Source: Psychroflexus montanilacus (lineage in GTDB: Bacteria > Bacteroidota > Bacteroidia > Flavobacteriales > Flavobacteriaceae). From it: 64,000 nt of DNA. The DNA is taken from contig NZ_JAIQZC010000001.1 of NCBI RefSeq assembly GCF_020164535.1, positions 372,001-436,000 of the forward strand, in the 5' to 3' direction. Made by a program: the position numbers and the translations under genes. The notes beneath the pieces are model-generated. The model ran no database searches and was not told the DNA's origin. It saw only the letters and a list, made by a program, of their open reading frames with translations. Of this stretch, positions 26,715-36,431 are shown in pieces; position 1 is the first letter of the stretch, and every line of letters begins with the position of its first letter.

Positions 26715-26948
26715 TGTATTGAATTTTTAATTTGAAAAGAATTTGAATTTTATGTTGAAAGTAGAACCGAACACATCTAAGTTCTGTAGAATGAATATGC
26801 CCCTAAGGGCGACGGAAGTATGCCTTGCGATAGATCTTATCAATTGAAAAATCGATAAAATTTGAAATGTTATAGAAAAAAGGACTTGCTGTGATCAAAA
26901 TTGAGAAAAATAAAAATGTTAATACCTAAAGCTATCTAATTCATAAGA
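26715..26948 (-). promoter_or_regulatory. Untranslated leader between the arginine leader peptide and the first arg gene
   Basis: 234 nt with no gene. On the minus strand there are several short inverted repeats: CTAAT/ATTAG straight after the leader stop, TTATC/GATAA near 26838-26858, GCCC/GGGC at 26799-26810 and AGAAC/GTTCT near 26762-26787. None is a strong GC stem followed by a T run, so I cannot identify a classical terminator or antiterminator pair. Confidence 0.45.
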
Positions 26949-27014
26949 TTAGCGGCGGCGGCGATTCCCTAAGCTGGGAATATCGAAAACGTTTTTATTT
27001 TGTTGAGTAATCAT
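26949..27014 (-). CDS. argL: Putative arginine leader peptide (attenuator ORF)
   Basis: Minus-strand ATG at 27012-27014, 21 codons, stop TAA at 26949-26951. The peptide starts MITQQNK and ends LGNRRRR, with four consecutive CGC codons directly before the stop. Tandem codons for the pathway's end product in a short ORF upstream of the biosynthetic operon are the hallmark of ribosome-mediated attenuation (as in hisL). It lies 234 nt upstream of the GNAT-argGCDF'BEH operon, on the same strand. CGC runs are striking in DNA this AT-rich. The gene symbol is descriptive, by analogy. Confidence 0.7.
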   Translation of the reverse strand: MITQQNKNVFDIPSLGNRRRR

Positions 27015-27018
27015 ACAT

Positions 27019-27044
27019 CAAATATAAATTAATTATTTACACAA
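27019..27044 (-). promoter_or_regulatory. Promoter upstream of the arginine leader peptide
   Basis: On the minus strand TATATTTG (27019-27026) matches TAnnTTTG, with a TTG at 27042-27044, only 15 nt away (17-23 is usual). The -7 element is four bases from the leader ATG, so the transcript may begin at or next to the start codon. Confidence 0.45.
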
Positions 27045-27080
27045 CCTATTTAATATCAATTATTTGTTGAAAAAAATTGA

Positions 27081-28346
27081 TCACACTAAAAATTGAAACA
27101 AATCAGGTTTGTTATTTAAGTAATCTCCATAAAACTTATTGTCTTTCATGCGTTTGACCAGAGGTTCAAAATCTAACTTGGATTTCAATTCTAAGCCGAC
27201 CACAGCAGCGCCATTTTCTCGATTGGTTTTCTTGGTGTATTGAAAATAAGTAATGTCGTCTTGGGGACCTAAAATCTCAGCGACAAATTCTCTCAAAGCT
27301 CCGGCACGTTGAGGAAACTTGACAATAAAATAATGCTTTAGATCTGCATAAAGCATAGCCCGCTCTTTAATTTCAGCTGTTCTGGTAATGTCATTATTAC
27401 TCCCACTGATAATGCATACCGCCGTTTTACCTTTTATTTCTTCAGCATAATGCTCAAGCGCCGCAATACTTAAAGCGGCTGCAGGTTCTGCAACGATGGC
27501 TTCCTTGTTGTATAAATCCAAAATCGTCTGACAAATATGTCCTTCATCCACTGTGATCATGTCATGTAAATTCTCTTTAGCAATCGAAAAGGTGAGGTCT
27601 CCAACTCTTTTCACTGCAGCTCCATCGACAAAATTTTCAATTTTACCAAGTTCGATGTTTTTATCATTTAGAATTGAATTCGACATGGATGGCGCCCCTT
27701 TTGGCTCTACACCTATGATTTTGGTGTTTGGAGATAAAAGTTTAAACATTTGGGATAAACCAGAAGCCAGACCACCTCCGCCTACTGGTAGAAACACATA
27801 ATCGATGCTGTCTTGTCCTATTTGATCCAAAATTTCCAAACCAACTGTCGCCTGACCTTCAATGACTTTAGGATCGTTGAAAGGGTGGATAAACACATTG
27901 TTCTCTTCCTTGCATTGCTTCATCGCCGCCGCATACGCATCATCAAAACTATCCCCAACTAACACAATGTCTATAAAGTCCTCACCAAACATCTTCACCT
28001 GTTCAATCTTCTGGTTAGGCGTTGGAGACGGCATAAAAATGCTGCCTTTTATTTTAAGCAATTTGCAGGATATAGCAACACCTTGCGCATGATTTCCAGC
28101 ACTGGCACAAACAATACCTCTGGTGGATTCTTCTTGATTAAGCGAAGACATTTTATTGAAGGCACCGCGAATTTTATAAGATCTTACTTGTTGTAAATCT
28201 TCTCTCTTGAAATAAACTTTAGCCTCGTATTGCATAGAATATCTCATATTATAACTCAAAGGAGTCACTATTGACACCCCTTTAAGGTTTTCTGCAGCCA
28301 CTTTTACATCTTTGAGTTCTGGAAGGTATGTGGTTTTTATTTCCAT
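27081..28346 (-). CDS. ilvA: Threonine dehydratase (biosynthetic)
   Basis: The 421-residue PLP enzyme deaminates threonine to 2-oxobutanoate for isoleucine. The PLP lysine is in SYKIRGAFNKM, the phosphate-binding loop is PVGGGGLASG, and a single C-terminal ACT-like domain (about 340-421, LKHYFIVKFPQRAGALREF) is present for feedback control. The E. coli enzyme is longer, with two such domains. It is the last gene of the ilv operon and its ATG overlaps the ilvC stop by one base. Confidence 0.94.
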   Translation of the reverse strand: MEIKTTYLPELKDVKVAAENLKGVSIVTPLSYNMRYSMQYEAKVYFKREDLQQVRSYKIRGAFNKMSSLNQEESTRGIVCASAGNHAQGVAISCKLLKIKGSIFMPSPTPNQKIEQVKMFGEDFIDIVLVGDSFDDAYAAAMKQCKEENNVFIHPFNDPKVIEGQATVGLEILDQIGQDSIDYVFLPVGGGGLASGLSQMFKLLSPNTKIIGVEPKGAPSMSNSILNDKNIELGKIENFVDGAAVKRVGDLTFSIAKENLHDMITVDEGHICQTILDLYNKEAIVAEPAAALSIAALEHYAEEIKGKTAVCIISGSNNDITRTAEIKERAMLYADLKHYFIVKFPQRAGALREFVAEILGPQDDITYFQYTKKTNRENGAAVVGLELKSKLDFEPLVKRMKDNKFYGDYLNNKPDLFQFLV

Positions 28347-29842
28347 TACAGCACTACTTTTTCTTTCTCTTCAGACTTCACCGCTTTCATTGCAATCATA
28401 GCAGTTCTCAAACGCTTTCCAACCTGTTCTATAGGATGACTTCGTATTTGAGCGTTTACCTCAATAAGTTCTACATTATCAACCTGATTTCCTTCTGAAT
28501 AGGCTTTTCCTATGACTGAGGTGTCTACTGTTACCATAAAATCCTTTAATAAAGGTTTTGCCGCGTGGTCAAATAAATAACAGCCATATTCTGCAGTATC
28601 TGAAATCACACGATTCATTTCAAATAACTTCTTTCTGGCAATAGTATTAGCGATTAGAGGTAACTCATGCAAAGATTCATAATAAGCAGAATCTTCAATG
28701 ATACCAGCATTTATCATGGTTTCAAAAGCCAGTTCAACGCCAGACTTCACAAAAGCTACAAGTAAAACCGCATGATCAAAATACTCCTGTTCGCTTAGTT
28801 CCTCAGACGTTAATTCAGTTTTTTCGAAAGCCGTTTTACCGGTTTCTGCACGCCATCTATGTAAATCTTTGTCATCATTAGCCCAGTCTTCCATCATGGT
28901 TTTAGAAAAATGACCAGATATAATGTCGTCCATATGCTTCTCAAATAAAGGCCGTAATATGGTTTTCAATTCTTCAGATAATTGGTGAGCCTTAATTTTT
29001 GACGGATTCGACAATCTATCCATCATATTGGTAATCCCGCCGTGTTTTAAAGCTTCAGTAATGGTTTCCCAACCATATTGAATCAGTTTTGCCGCATAAC
29101 CAGGATCTACATTTTCTTCTACCATCTTATCAAAAGATAAAATCGCGCCAGTTTGCAGTAATCCACACAGAATGGTTTGTTCTCCCATCAAATCACTTTT
29201 TACCTCAGCAATAAATGAAGATTCCAGCACTCCTGCCCTATGTCCGCCAGTCGCCACTGCATAGGCTTTGGCCTGCTCCAGACCTATGCCTTCAGGATCG
29301 TTTTCCGGGTGCACTGCAATAAGCGTTGGTACACCAAATCCTCGTTTGTATTCCTCACGAACTTCAGTTCCAGGACACTTTGGTGCTACCATAATGACGG
29401 TGATATCTTCACGTATCTTCATGCCTTCTTCTACGATATTGAAACCATGAGAATAGCTCAAGGTGGAGCCTTTCTTCATGTGTGGCATCACCGAATTGAT
29501 CACGTTAGAATGCTGTTTATCTGGGGTAAGATTTAAAACCAAATCTGCTTCAGGTACTAATTCTTCATAAGTTCCCACTTCAAAATGATTTTCTGTAGCA
29601 TTTTTAAAAGACTCCCGCTGTTCATCAATCGCTGCCTGGCGCAAAGCATAAGAAATATCTAAACCCGAATCTCTCATGTTCAACCCCTGGTTGAGTCCCT
29701 GAGCTCCACAACCAATAATCACAATTTTCTTTCCTTCCAGTACTTTTACGCCCTCTTCAAATTCTGAAGAATGCATAAATCTACATTTACCTAGTTGCTC
29801 TAATTGTTGTCTTAGTGAAAGTGTGTTAAAATAATTTGACAT
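28346..29842 (-). CDS. ilvC: Ketol-acid reductoisomerase, class II
   Basis: The 498-residue enzyme isomerises and reduces acetolactate or acetohydroxybutyrate. The NADPH motif [17 protein letters not shown] with [10 protein letters not shown] is followed by two knotted C-terminal domains, as in the long class II (E. coli, plant) enzymes; class I is about 330 residues. [15 protein letters not shown] and the metal-binding acidic residues are intact. It sits 11 nt after ilvN. Confidence 0.95.
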   Translation of the reverse strand: MSNYFNTLSLRQQLEQLGKCRFMHSSEFEEGVKVLEGKKIVIIGCGAQGLNQGLNMRDSGLDISYALRQAAIDEQRESFKNATENHFEVGTYEELVPEADLVLNLTPDKQHSNVINSVMPHMKKGSTLSYSHGFNIVEEGMKIREDITVIMVAPKCPGTEVREEYKRGFGVPTLIAVHPENDPEGIGLEQAKAYAVATGGHRAGVLESSFIAEVKSDLMGEQTILCGLLQTGAILSFDKMVEENVDPGYAAKLIQYGWETITEALKHGGITNMMDRLSNPSKIKAHQLSEELKTILRPLFEKHMDDIISGHFSKTMMEDWANDDKDLHRWRAETGKTAFEKTELTSEELSEQEYFDHAVLLVAFVKSGVELAFETMINAGIIEDSAYYESLHELPLIANTIARKKLFEMNRVISDTAEYGCYLFDHAAKPLLKDFMVTVDTSVIGKAYSEGNQVDNVELIEVNAQIRSHPIEQVGKRLRTAMIAMKAVKSEEKEKVVL

Positions 29843-29853
29843 ATTATATGAGG

Positions 29854-30381
29854 TTAATTTGAAAATGCTTCCAGCATTTTACTTATTTTCATTTCATCTT
29901 TAGTAACGGCAATACGCCCTGATCTGGTGAGCTGCATAATGCCAAAAACTTTTAGCTCTCTGTGTAACAATTCAATTTCTTCGGCCCTGCCTGATTTTTC
30001 CAGTACAAAAAACTCTTTATTGACGGTCACAATATTCGCGTTGCTTTCTTTGATTATATTTTGAATTTGTCGCTCTTCAAAAAGCAATTCAGATTTTATC
30101 TTAAACAGACAAGACTCCTGATAGATGATTTCATCTTCTTTGTGATAATAGGCTTTAATGACTTCAACTTGCTTTTCAATCTGACCTATGATTTTCTTCA
30201 TTCGGTCTTCTGTTAATTGAACAACAATAGTCCATTTTGAAATGTTTTCAATTTCAGAAACTGAAGAATTGATACTTTCAATATTGATGTGTCTCTTCTG
30301 AAAAATTGCCGAAATACGATTAAGCAATCCAATATTGTTTTCAGTATAAATAGAAACGGTGTAGATTTTGTTTTCTTCCAT
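29854..30381 (-). CDS. ilvN: Acetolactate synthase small (regulatory) subunit
   Basis: 175 residues, starting with the ACT domain ([21 protein letters not shown] and the HINIESI segment) and ending with the C-terminal IlvH-type domain. It activates IlvB and would confer valine feedback. It follows ilvB after one base. Confidence 0.92.
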   Translation of the reverse strand: MEENKIYTVSIYTENNIGLLNRISAIFQKRHINIESINSSVSEIENISKWTIVVQLTEDRMKKIIGQIEKQVEVIKAYYHKEDEIIYQESCLFKIKSELLFEERQIQNIIKESNANIVTVNKEFFVLEKSGRAEEIELLHRELKVFGIMQLTRSGRIAVTKDEMKISKMLEAFSN

Positions 30382-30382
30382 A

Positions 30383-32116
30383 TTATTCTAATCTTATATC
30401 TGAAACACTCGCTCCGGCAGGAACCATAGGGAATACATTGTCTTCTTTTTCTACACCAACCTCCAGGAAGTAGGGTCCGTCTGAAGTCATCATTTCTTTC
30501 ACAGCCTCAGAGAGTTTTTCTCGTTTTGTCACCTTTTGTGCATTTATGTAGTAGCCTTTAGCGATCGCCACAAAATCTGGGTTGGTCATTTCAGTAGAAG
30601 CGTAACGCTTATCAAAAAACAGTTGCTGCCATTGCCTTACCATCCCTAAAAATTCGTTATTGAGTACGACAATTTTCAACGGAATTCTTTGTTGAAAGAC
30701 GGTTCCAAGTTCCTGAATGGTCATTTGATACCCACCATCTCCAATTACCGCCACGACATCCCGATCTGGGGCTGCCATTTTAGCGCCGATAGCCGCTGGC
30801 AGTGCAAATCCCATGGTGCCAAGACCTCCAGAGGTGATATTGCTTTTGGTGATATTAAAGTCAGCATAGCGGCAGGCAATCATCTGATGCTGGCCCACAT
30901 CACTTACAATAGCAGCATTACCATTACTCTGTTTGTTGATTTCTTTCAGCACCTCTCCCATAGTCAAACCCTCTTTGGTAGGGTGAAGGTCGTGTTTGAT
31001 AACTTTTTCATATTCGATGGTATACAAATCCTTAAATCTTTGATGCCATTCGGAATGGTTTTTCTCTTTTAAATACGGTAGAAGCTGAGTTAAACTTGCT
31101 TTAGCATCTCCCAAAACCGCCACATCTGCGTTGACGTTTTTATTAATTTCAGCTGGATCAATTTCAAAATGAATCACTTTAGCCTGCTTGGCGTAAAAGT
31201 TCAAATTTCCCGTCACACGATCGTCGAAGCGCATCCCAATCGCTATAAGCACATCGCATTCATTAGTTAAAACATTGGGCGCATAATTTCCATGCATACC
31301 AACCATTCCGACATTGAGCGGATGCGATGTTGGTAACGCTGAAGCCCCTAAAATGGTCCAGGCAGAAGGAATGCCAGTTTTTTCAACCACTGCTTTAAAA
31401 ATAGATTCAGCTTCGCTTAAAATGACTCCCTGTCCCCAAACTATCAATGGCTTTTTGGCTGAATTAATTAATGCCGCAGCTTCTTGAACTTTCTTTTCAT
31501 CTACCTGAGGAATGGGCTTGTAACTTCGTATGCCGACGCACTTTTGATAGGAAAAATCAAATTCTTCAAATTGAGCATCTTTGGTGATGTCAATCAACAC
31601 GGGCCCTGGTCTTCCACTTTTGGCAATGTAGAAGGCTTTGGCTAAGACTTTTGGAATGTCTGAAGCTTTTGTGACTTGATGATTCCATTTGGTTACTGGC
31701 GTAGAAATCCCGACAATATCAGTTTCCTGGAAAGCATCACTTCCTAATAGCTTTGAATTCACCTGACCTGTAATGCATACCAAGGGTGTAGAATCTATCT
31801 GTGCGTCAGCAATACCCGTTATTAAATTGGTTGCGCCTGGACCAGACGTTGCCATAACCACCCCTACCTGACCGGAAATCCTTGCATAACCCTGAGCAGC
31901 ATGTGTGGCCCCTTGCTCATGTCTGGCCAAAACGTGATGTATTTGATCCTGGTATTGGTGCAACTGATCGTAAACAGGCATAATAGCACCTCCTGGATAA
32001 CCATACAGGGTCTTTACACCTTCAGCAAGCAAACACTTGATGACTGCTTCACTCCCCGACATTTTCTCTGCCACTAAAGTGTCTTTATTTTCTTCTAATG
32101 TAAAATGCTCTCTCAT
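30383..32116 (-). CDS. ilvB: Acetolactate synthase large (catalytic) subunit
   Basis: The 577-residue thiamine-diphosphate enzyme makes acetolactate and acetohydroxybutyrate. The cofactor-activating glutamate is in LARHEQGATHAAQGYAR, the TPP/Mg motif is GDGGYQMTIQELGT followed by NNEFLGMVRQWQ, and GYPGGAIMPVYDQL is the usual N-terminal block. It is the second gene of the operon, 43 nt after ilvD. Confidence 0.95.
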   Translation of the reverse strand: MREHFTLEENKDTLVAEKMSGSEAVIKCLLAEGVKTLYGYPGGAIMPVYDQLHQYQDQIHHVLARHEQGATHAAQGYARISGQVGVVMATSGPGATNLITGIADAQIDSTPLVCITGQVNSKLLGSDAFQETDIVGISTPVTKWNHQVTKASDIPKVLAKAFYIAKSGRPGPVLIDITKDAQFEEFDFSYQKCVGIRSYKPIPQVDEKKVQEAAALINSAKKPLIVWGQGVILSEAESIFKAVVEKTGIPSAWTILGASALPTSHPLNVGMVGMHGNYAPNVLTNECDVLIAIGMRFDDRVTGNLNFYAKQAKVIHFEIDPAEINKNVNADVAVLGDAKASLTQLLPYLKEKNHSEWHQRFKDLYTIEYEKVIKHDLHPTKEGLTMGEVLKEINKQSNGNAAIVSDVGQHQMIACRYADFNITKSNITSGGLGTMGFALPAAIGAKMAAPDRDVVAVIGDGGYQMTIQELGTVFQQRIPLKIVVLNNEFLGMVRQWQQLFFDKRYASTEMTNPDFVAIAKGYYINAQKVTKREKLSEAVKEMMTSDGPYFLEVGVEKEDNVFPMVPAGASVSDIRLE

Positions 32117-32159
32117 GTTTTATTTTTTTACATGCTACTCCTTCAACTCTATTTCAATT

Positions 32160-33836
32160 TTAAAATTCATCTGTCACACAACCTCTAGAGGCTGAACTTA
32201 CAGATCTAGCATATTTATAAAGCACACCTCGCTTAAATTTTAAGGCTGGTGCTTTCCAGGTTTGCCTTCTTTTCTCTAGTTCTTCATCGGATACTTCGAG
32301 ATTTATAGTATTAGTCTCAGCATCAATGGTGATAAAATCCCCGTCTTTCACCAAAGCAATACTTCCTCCATCCTGAGCTTCCGGGGTGATGTGTCCTACC
32401 ACAAATCCGTGAGTTCCCCCGGAAAATCTTCCGTCCGTAATGAGGGCTACATCTTTTCCTAAGCCAGCACCCATGATAGCTGCTGTAGGTTTTAGCATCT
32501 CCGGCATACCTGGACCGCCCTTAGGTCCTTCGTATCTGATCACCACAACATCACCTTTTTGTACTTTACCTTCTTTGATGCCGTCGTTGGCAGCGTATTC
32601 GCCTTCAAAAACCTTAGCTTTACCCCTAAACTGAAGTCCCTCTTTTCCGGTGATTTTAGCGACACTCCCCTCCTCTGCCAGGTTTCCGTAAAGCATTCTC
32701 AGATGGCCTGAAATTTTGATAGGCGTTTCTATCGTATGAATGACATCCTGACCTTCCTGTAGATCATCAACATCCAATAAATTTTCTGCTAAAGTTTGTC
32801 CTGTCACTGTGAGACATTCTCCATGAAGTAAACCTTTTTTAAGTAGATATTTTAAAACCCCAGGAATTCCTCCCACTTCGTGAAGATCTTCCATCAGGTA
32901 TTTACCACTAGGTTTTAAGTCCGCTAGAAATGGCGTGTTATCACTGATTTTCTGAAAATCCTGAAGCGTAAAATCTATCTGAGCTGCTCTTGCTATGGCC
33001 AAAAAGTGAAGCACGGCATTAGTAGAGCCTCCTAATATGGTGATTAGTCGAATAGCATTTTCAAGCGATTTTCTGGTGATGATGTCTGAAGGCTTGATGT
33101 CTTTTTCAATCAATAACCTTAAGGCTTCCCCAGCTTTTATACTTTCCTGTTGTTTCTCTTCACTCAGCGCTGGATTTGAAGAATTGAACGGAAGCGTCAT
33201 CCCTAAAGCTTCTATAGCAGACGCCATGGTATTGGCGGTATACATACCACCACAGGCTCCTGCGCCTGGACAGGCTTTTTCGATGATAATTTGATATTCA
33301 GATTCTTCCAGCGTTCCTGAAACTTTTCCTCCCCAGGCTTCAAAAGCGGAAACAACATCTAGTTTTTTTCCGTTATGGCAACCAGAATCTATGGTTCCGC
33401 CATACACCAAAATGCTTGGACGATCAAGACGAATCATAGCCATTAAAGCCCCTGGCATATTTTTGTCGCACCCAACTACAGTAACCAAGCCGTCGTAACT
33501 CATGGCTTGCACCACAGTTTCCATTGAATCGGCAATAATATCTCTTGAAGGTAAGGAATAACGCATGCCTGGCGTTCCCATAGAAATGCCATCACTTACT
33601 CCAATGGTATTGAAAATCAACCCCACAATATCCGCATTGGCTGTACCTTCTTTTACAAGCTTTGCCAAATCGTTAAGGTGCATATTGCAGGGATTACCTT
33701 CGTATCCTGTACTTGCAATACCCACTATAGATTTGTTGAAATCTTCTTTGGTTAAACCAATAGCATGAAGCATGGCTTGAGCTGCTGGCTGTGTAGGGTC
33801 TTGAGTAACGGTTTTACTGTATTTATTCAATTCCAT
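32160..33836 (-). CDS. ilvD: Dihydroxy-acid dehydratase
   Basis: The 558-residue Fe-S enzyme dehydrates dihydroxyacids in valine and isoleucine synthesis. Cluster cysteines are in GCDKNMPG and [25 protein letters not shown] and the C-terminal ITDGRF blocks are intact. First gene of ilvDBNCA, with a good promoter at 33859-33886. Confidence 0.95.
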   Translation of the reverse strand: MELNKYSKTVTQDPTQPAAQAMLHAIGLTKEDFNKSIVGIASTGYEGNPCNMHLNDLAKLVKEGTANADIVGLIFNTIGVSDGISMGTPGMRYSLPSRDIIADSMETVVQAMSYDGLVTVVGCDKNMPGALMAMIRLDRPSILVYGGTIDSGCHNGKKLDVVSAFEAWGGKVSGTLEESEYQIIIEKACPGAGACGGMYTANTMASAIEALGMTLPFNSSNPALSEEKQQESIKAGEALRLLIEKDIKPSDIITRKSLENAIRLITILGGSTNAVLHFLAIARAAQIDFTLQDFQKISDNTPFLADLKPSGKYLMEDLHEVGGIPGVLKYLLKKGLLHGECLTVTGQTLAENLLDVDDLQEGQDVIHTIETPIKISGHLRMLYGNLAEEGSVAKITGKEGLQFRGKAKVFEGEYAANDGIKEGKVQKGDVVVIRYEGPKGGPGMPEMLKPTAAIMGAGLGKDVALITDGRFSGGTHGFVVGHITPEAQDGGSIALVKDGDFITIDAETNTINLEVSDEELEKRRQTWKAPALKFKRGVLYKYARSVSSASRGCVTDEF

Positions 33837-33858
33837 TCTTCTGAATTCAGTTTAGGTT

Positions 33859-33886
33859 CAAAATTAAATTTTAGTGTCTTCTTCAA
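33859..33886 (-). promoter_or_regulatory. Promoter of the ilv operon
   Basis: On the minus strand TTG (33884-33886), 17-nt spacer, TAATTTTG (33859-33866): a full match to the Bacteroidota pattern. The start site would be about 15-20 nt before the ilvD ATG, leaving no room for a leader peptide. Confidence 0.6.
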
Positions 33887-34163
33887 TCCTATTGGAATTG
33901 TATCGCTGTTAAATTCAATGCCAGTAATTCAATACTAACTCTCTATTAAACAGAATCTTAACTACTCAATATTGGAATAGTCAATTCCTGAAAAAAAATC
34001 GTTTTTTTGGTTAAAAGCTTCAATTTTTCTAAAATGAATTAAATTTCTTCCTCACCTTCAGTTTTATCTGAACACCAAGACGACAGACGAAGTGAACTTT
34101 AGGTCTAAAGCTTGATGTCTTAAAACATTGAATTGTGCTGTGGTAAAATCAACAGAGAAAAAC
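33887..34163. other. Gene-free gap between thrC and ilvD
   Basis: I find no convincing ORF or RNA. The minus strand has a TTCAG/CTGAA mini-hairpin near 34039-34055 and an A7/T8 pair near 33985-34006, neither a convincing terminator for thrC. A valine-rich open frame near 34060-34115 lacks a start codon. Confidence 0.4.
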
Positions 34164-35465
34164 TTACTTATGATTACTGAGTAAGATTTGCTTAAGCTCC
34201 TCGTAAGTCGAAATAGAAATTGATTTTTTCTTTTGATTCATCACTTTCTGAATTTGAGGCGGAAGATCAATCTTCTCTGGAATGACCTGTTCGACTACAT
34301 CCAAAAATTTGGTTGGGTGAGCGGTTTCCAGGAAAACACAGTGTGTCTCTGGATGGGATTGTTGATAGGCTTCTGCTGCCAAAAAGCCAATGGCACCGTG
34401 CGGATCTGCAGTATAATTATAAGAATTATATAAAGTTTCCATACCTTCTAAAGTTTCTTCATCTGTGAAACTGTAGGAGCTGAGGTGGGATTTTAGAGCT
34501 TGAAATTCGTTCTTGAAAATCTCCTGAATTCTCACAAAATTACTAGGATTCCCCACATCCATTGCGTTACTAAGGGTTTGAACCGTTGGCTTGGGGGTGT
34601 AATCTTGTGATTTTAAATATTCAGTAACCACCTGATTTTTATTATTGGCCGCAATAAAATGATGGATGGGCAGGCCTAACTGCTGTGCCATAAATCCAGC
34701 ACAAATATTACCGAAATTGCCACTTGGCACTGAAAAAACAAGCTTGTTGTATTGTTTGTGAAGCTGCTGATATGCAAAAAAGAAATAAAACATTTGTGGC
34801 AACCAGCGAGCCACATTGATAGAATTGGCTGAAGTGACCTGAATATGGTCTGTGATGGACTTGTCCAAAAACGCCTGTTTCACCATGTCCTGGCAATCGT
34901 CAAACACACCATCCACCTCCAGCGCGGTGATGTTTTGCCCCAAGGTCGTGAGTTGTTTTTCCTGGACTTGGCTTACTTTTCCACTAGGATATAAAATCAC
35001 GACTTTGATGCCTTCTACGCCTAAAAATCCGTTGGCTACCGCACCCCCAGTATCTCCAGAAGTAGCTACCAAAACGGTGGTTCCTTTCTGCTGATTTTGA
35101 TTGAAATACCCCAAACATCGCGACATAAATCTGGCACCCACATCCTTAAACGCCATGGTGGGTCCATGAAATAACTCTAAAGATGAAATTTTATCATTGA
35201 TGTTGACGACAGGAAAATCGAAGCACAGAGTTTCCTCTATGATTTTTTTCAGCTCGACTTCTGGAACCTCTGGAGTTACGAATTGCTTAATGACTTCAAA
35301 AGCGATTTCGTTGTGAGATAACTTTGAAATAGAATCAAAAAACGAGGCTGGTAACTTTTCAATAGACGTAGGAAAATACAGGCCTTTGTCTGGAGCCAGA
35401 CCTTTGATAACGGCTTCCTTAAAAGAAGCGCTTGGAGCTTTATGATTGAGTGAGTAGAAATCCAT
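34164..35465 (-). CDS. thrC: Threonine synthase
   Basis: The 433-residue PLP enzyme makes threonine from phosphohomoserine. The PLP lysine is in HGPTMAFKDVGARFM and the phosphate loop in ATSGDTGGAVANGF. N-terminal YSLNHKAPSASFKEAV is typical of the class found with thrA and thrB. It is the last gene of thrABC, 12 nt after thrB. Confidence 0.95.
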   Translation of the reverse strand: MDFYSLNHKAPSASFKEAVIKGLAPDKGLYFPTSIEKLPASFFDSISKLSHNEIAFEVIKQFVTPEVPEVELKKIIEETLCFDFPVVNINDKISSLELFHGPTMAFKDVGARFMSRCLGYFNQNQQKGTTVLVATSGDTGGAVANGFLGVEGIKVVILYPSGKVSQVQEKQLTTLGQNITALEVDGVFDDCQDMVKQAFLDKSITDHIQVTSANSINVARWLPQMFYFFFAYQQLHKQYNKLVFSVPSGNFGNICAGFMAQQLGLPIHHFIAANNKNQVVTEYLKSQDYTPKPTVQTLSNAMDVGNPSNFVRIQEIFKNEFQALKSHLSSYSFTDEETLEGMETLYNSYNYTADPHGAIGFLAAEAYQQSHPETHCVFLETAHPTKFLDVVEQVIPEKIDLPPQIQKVMNQKKKSISISTYEELKQILLSNHK

Positions 35466-35477
35466 ACCTCTTAATTT

Positions 35478-36410
35478 TTAACTAATCGTCATTACTTTGA
35501 TTCCTTCTTTATTGACTTTAGAAACATAGGTTTCAAAGTCAATCTCAGAGTTTTGGTAAACCTCTCTCATGGCTTTTTCTAGAGCGATGGCTGAGGATTC
35601 TCCCTTAGCCAGTGCAAACATAGATGGCCCGGAGCCAGAAATGCCATGTCCGAGCGCTCCCGCACTTATAGTCGCTTGTTTGACCTCCTCAAAATGAGGA
35701 ATCAATTTGCTTCGGTAAGGTTCTGCCACCACATCCTGAAGTGAACGCCGCATCAACTCGTAATCTTGGGTATGCAGCGCATGAACGAGACTTCCCAGAT
35801 TTGACCACTGCGTGATCGCCTCTTTCATCGAGATGGCTTTGGGCAAAATCGCTCTTGCCTCTGAGGTTTTGATTTCAATCTGAGGATGAATAATAACCGC
35901 GTAGAGCTCTTCTGGAGTTGGCAAGTCCAAAATTTCCAAGGGGTCTAAACTTTTCACCAACACAAAACCACCAAAAATAGCTGGTGCTAAATTATCGGCA
36001 TGTTCGCTCTGACTGGCAATAGCCTCACCTTTCATGGCAAATTGAGTGAGCTGGATTTTGTTATAGGGTCTGCCCAATAATTCATTGATAGCAAACACAC
36101 TTCCTGCCGCACTCGCCGCACTACTCCCAATGCCGCTCCCAGGTTTGATGCGCTTATAAATTTCGATTTCGAACCCAATATCTGGTTGAAAATCCTTGAT
36201 TAAAGCCATGGCAGATACTCCCGCCATATTTTTTTCGGTTTCGAAAGGCAAATCGTAGCCTTCGATTTTGGTTATGGAAATTCCTTTTTCTTCAGTAATT
36301 CTTACCACCATCTCATCCCCAATATGATCCAGACAAAAGCCTAAAACATCGAAGCCACAAGACACATTGGAAACCGTTCCTGGTGAAAAAATTCTAATTT
36401 CTTTCTTCAA
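35478..36410 (-). CDS. thrB: Homoserine kinase
   Basis: The 310-residue GHMP kinase phosphorylates homoserine. The ATP loop is KPGSGIGSSAASAAGSVFA and the C-terminal motif is GHGISGSGPSMFALA. Length is standard. It sits 21 nt after thrA and 12 nt before thrC. Confidence 0.95.
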   Translation of the reverse strand: MKKEIRIFSPGTVSNVSCGFDVLGFCLDHIGDEMVVRITEEKGISITKIEGYDLPFETEKNMAGVSAMALIKDFQPDIGFEIEIYKRIKPGSGIGSSAASAAGSVFAINELLGRPYNKIQLTQFAMKGEAIASQSEHADNLAPAIFGGFVLVKSLDPLEILDLPTPEELYAVIIHPQIEIKTSEARAILPKAISMKEAITQWSNLGSLVHALHTQDYELMRRSLQDVVAEPYRSKLIPHFEEVKQATISAGALGHGISGSGPSMFALAKGESSAIALEKAMREVYQNSEIDFETYVSKVNKEGIKVMTIS

Positions 36411-36431
36411 AATACCTAAATGATTTTATGT

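Noticed and set aside
26881-26948. T-rich stretches after the arginine leader as terminators
   Set aside because: The sequence before the T runs does not form a stem with any nearby partner.
34021-34130. Possible branched-chain amino acid leader peptide before ilvD (valine-rich frame on the minus strand)
   Set aside because: The frame has no start codon, and a full TTG-N17-TAATTTTG promoter lies downstream, about 25 nt before ilvD, leaving no leader.
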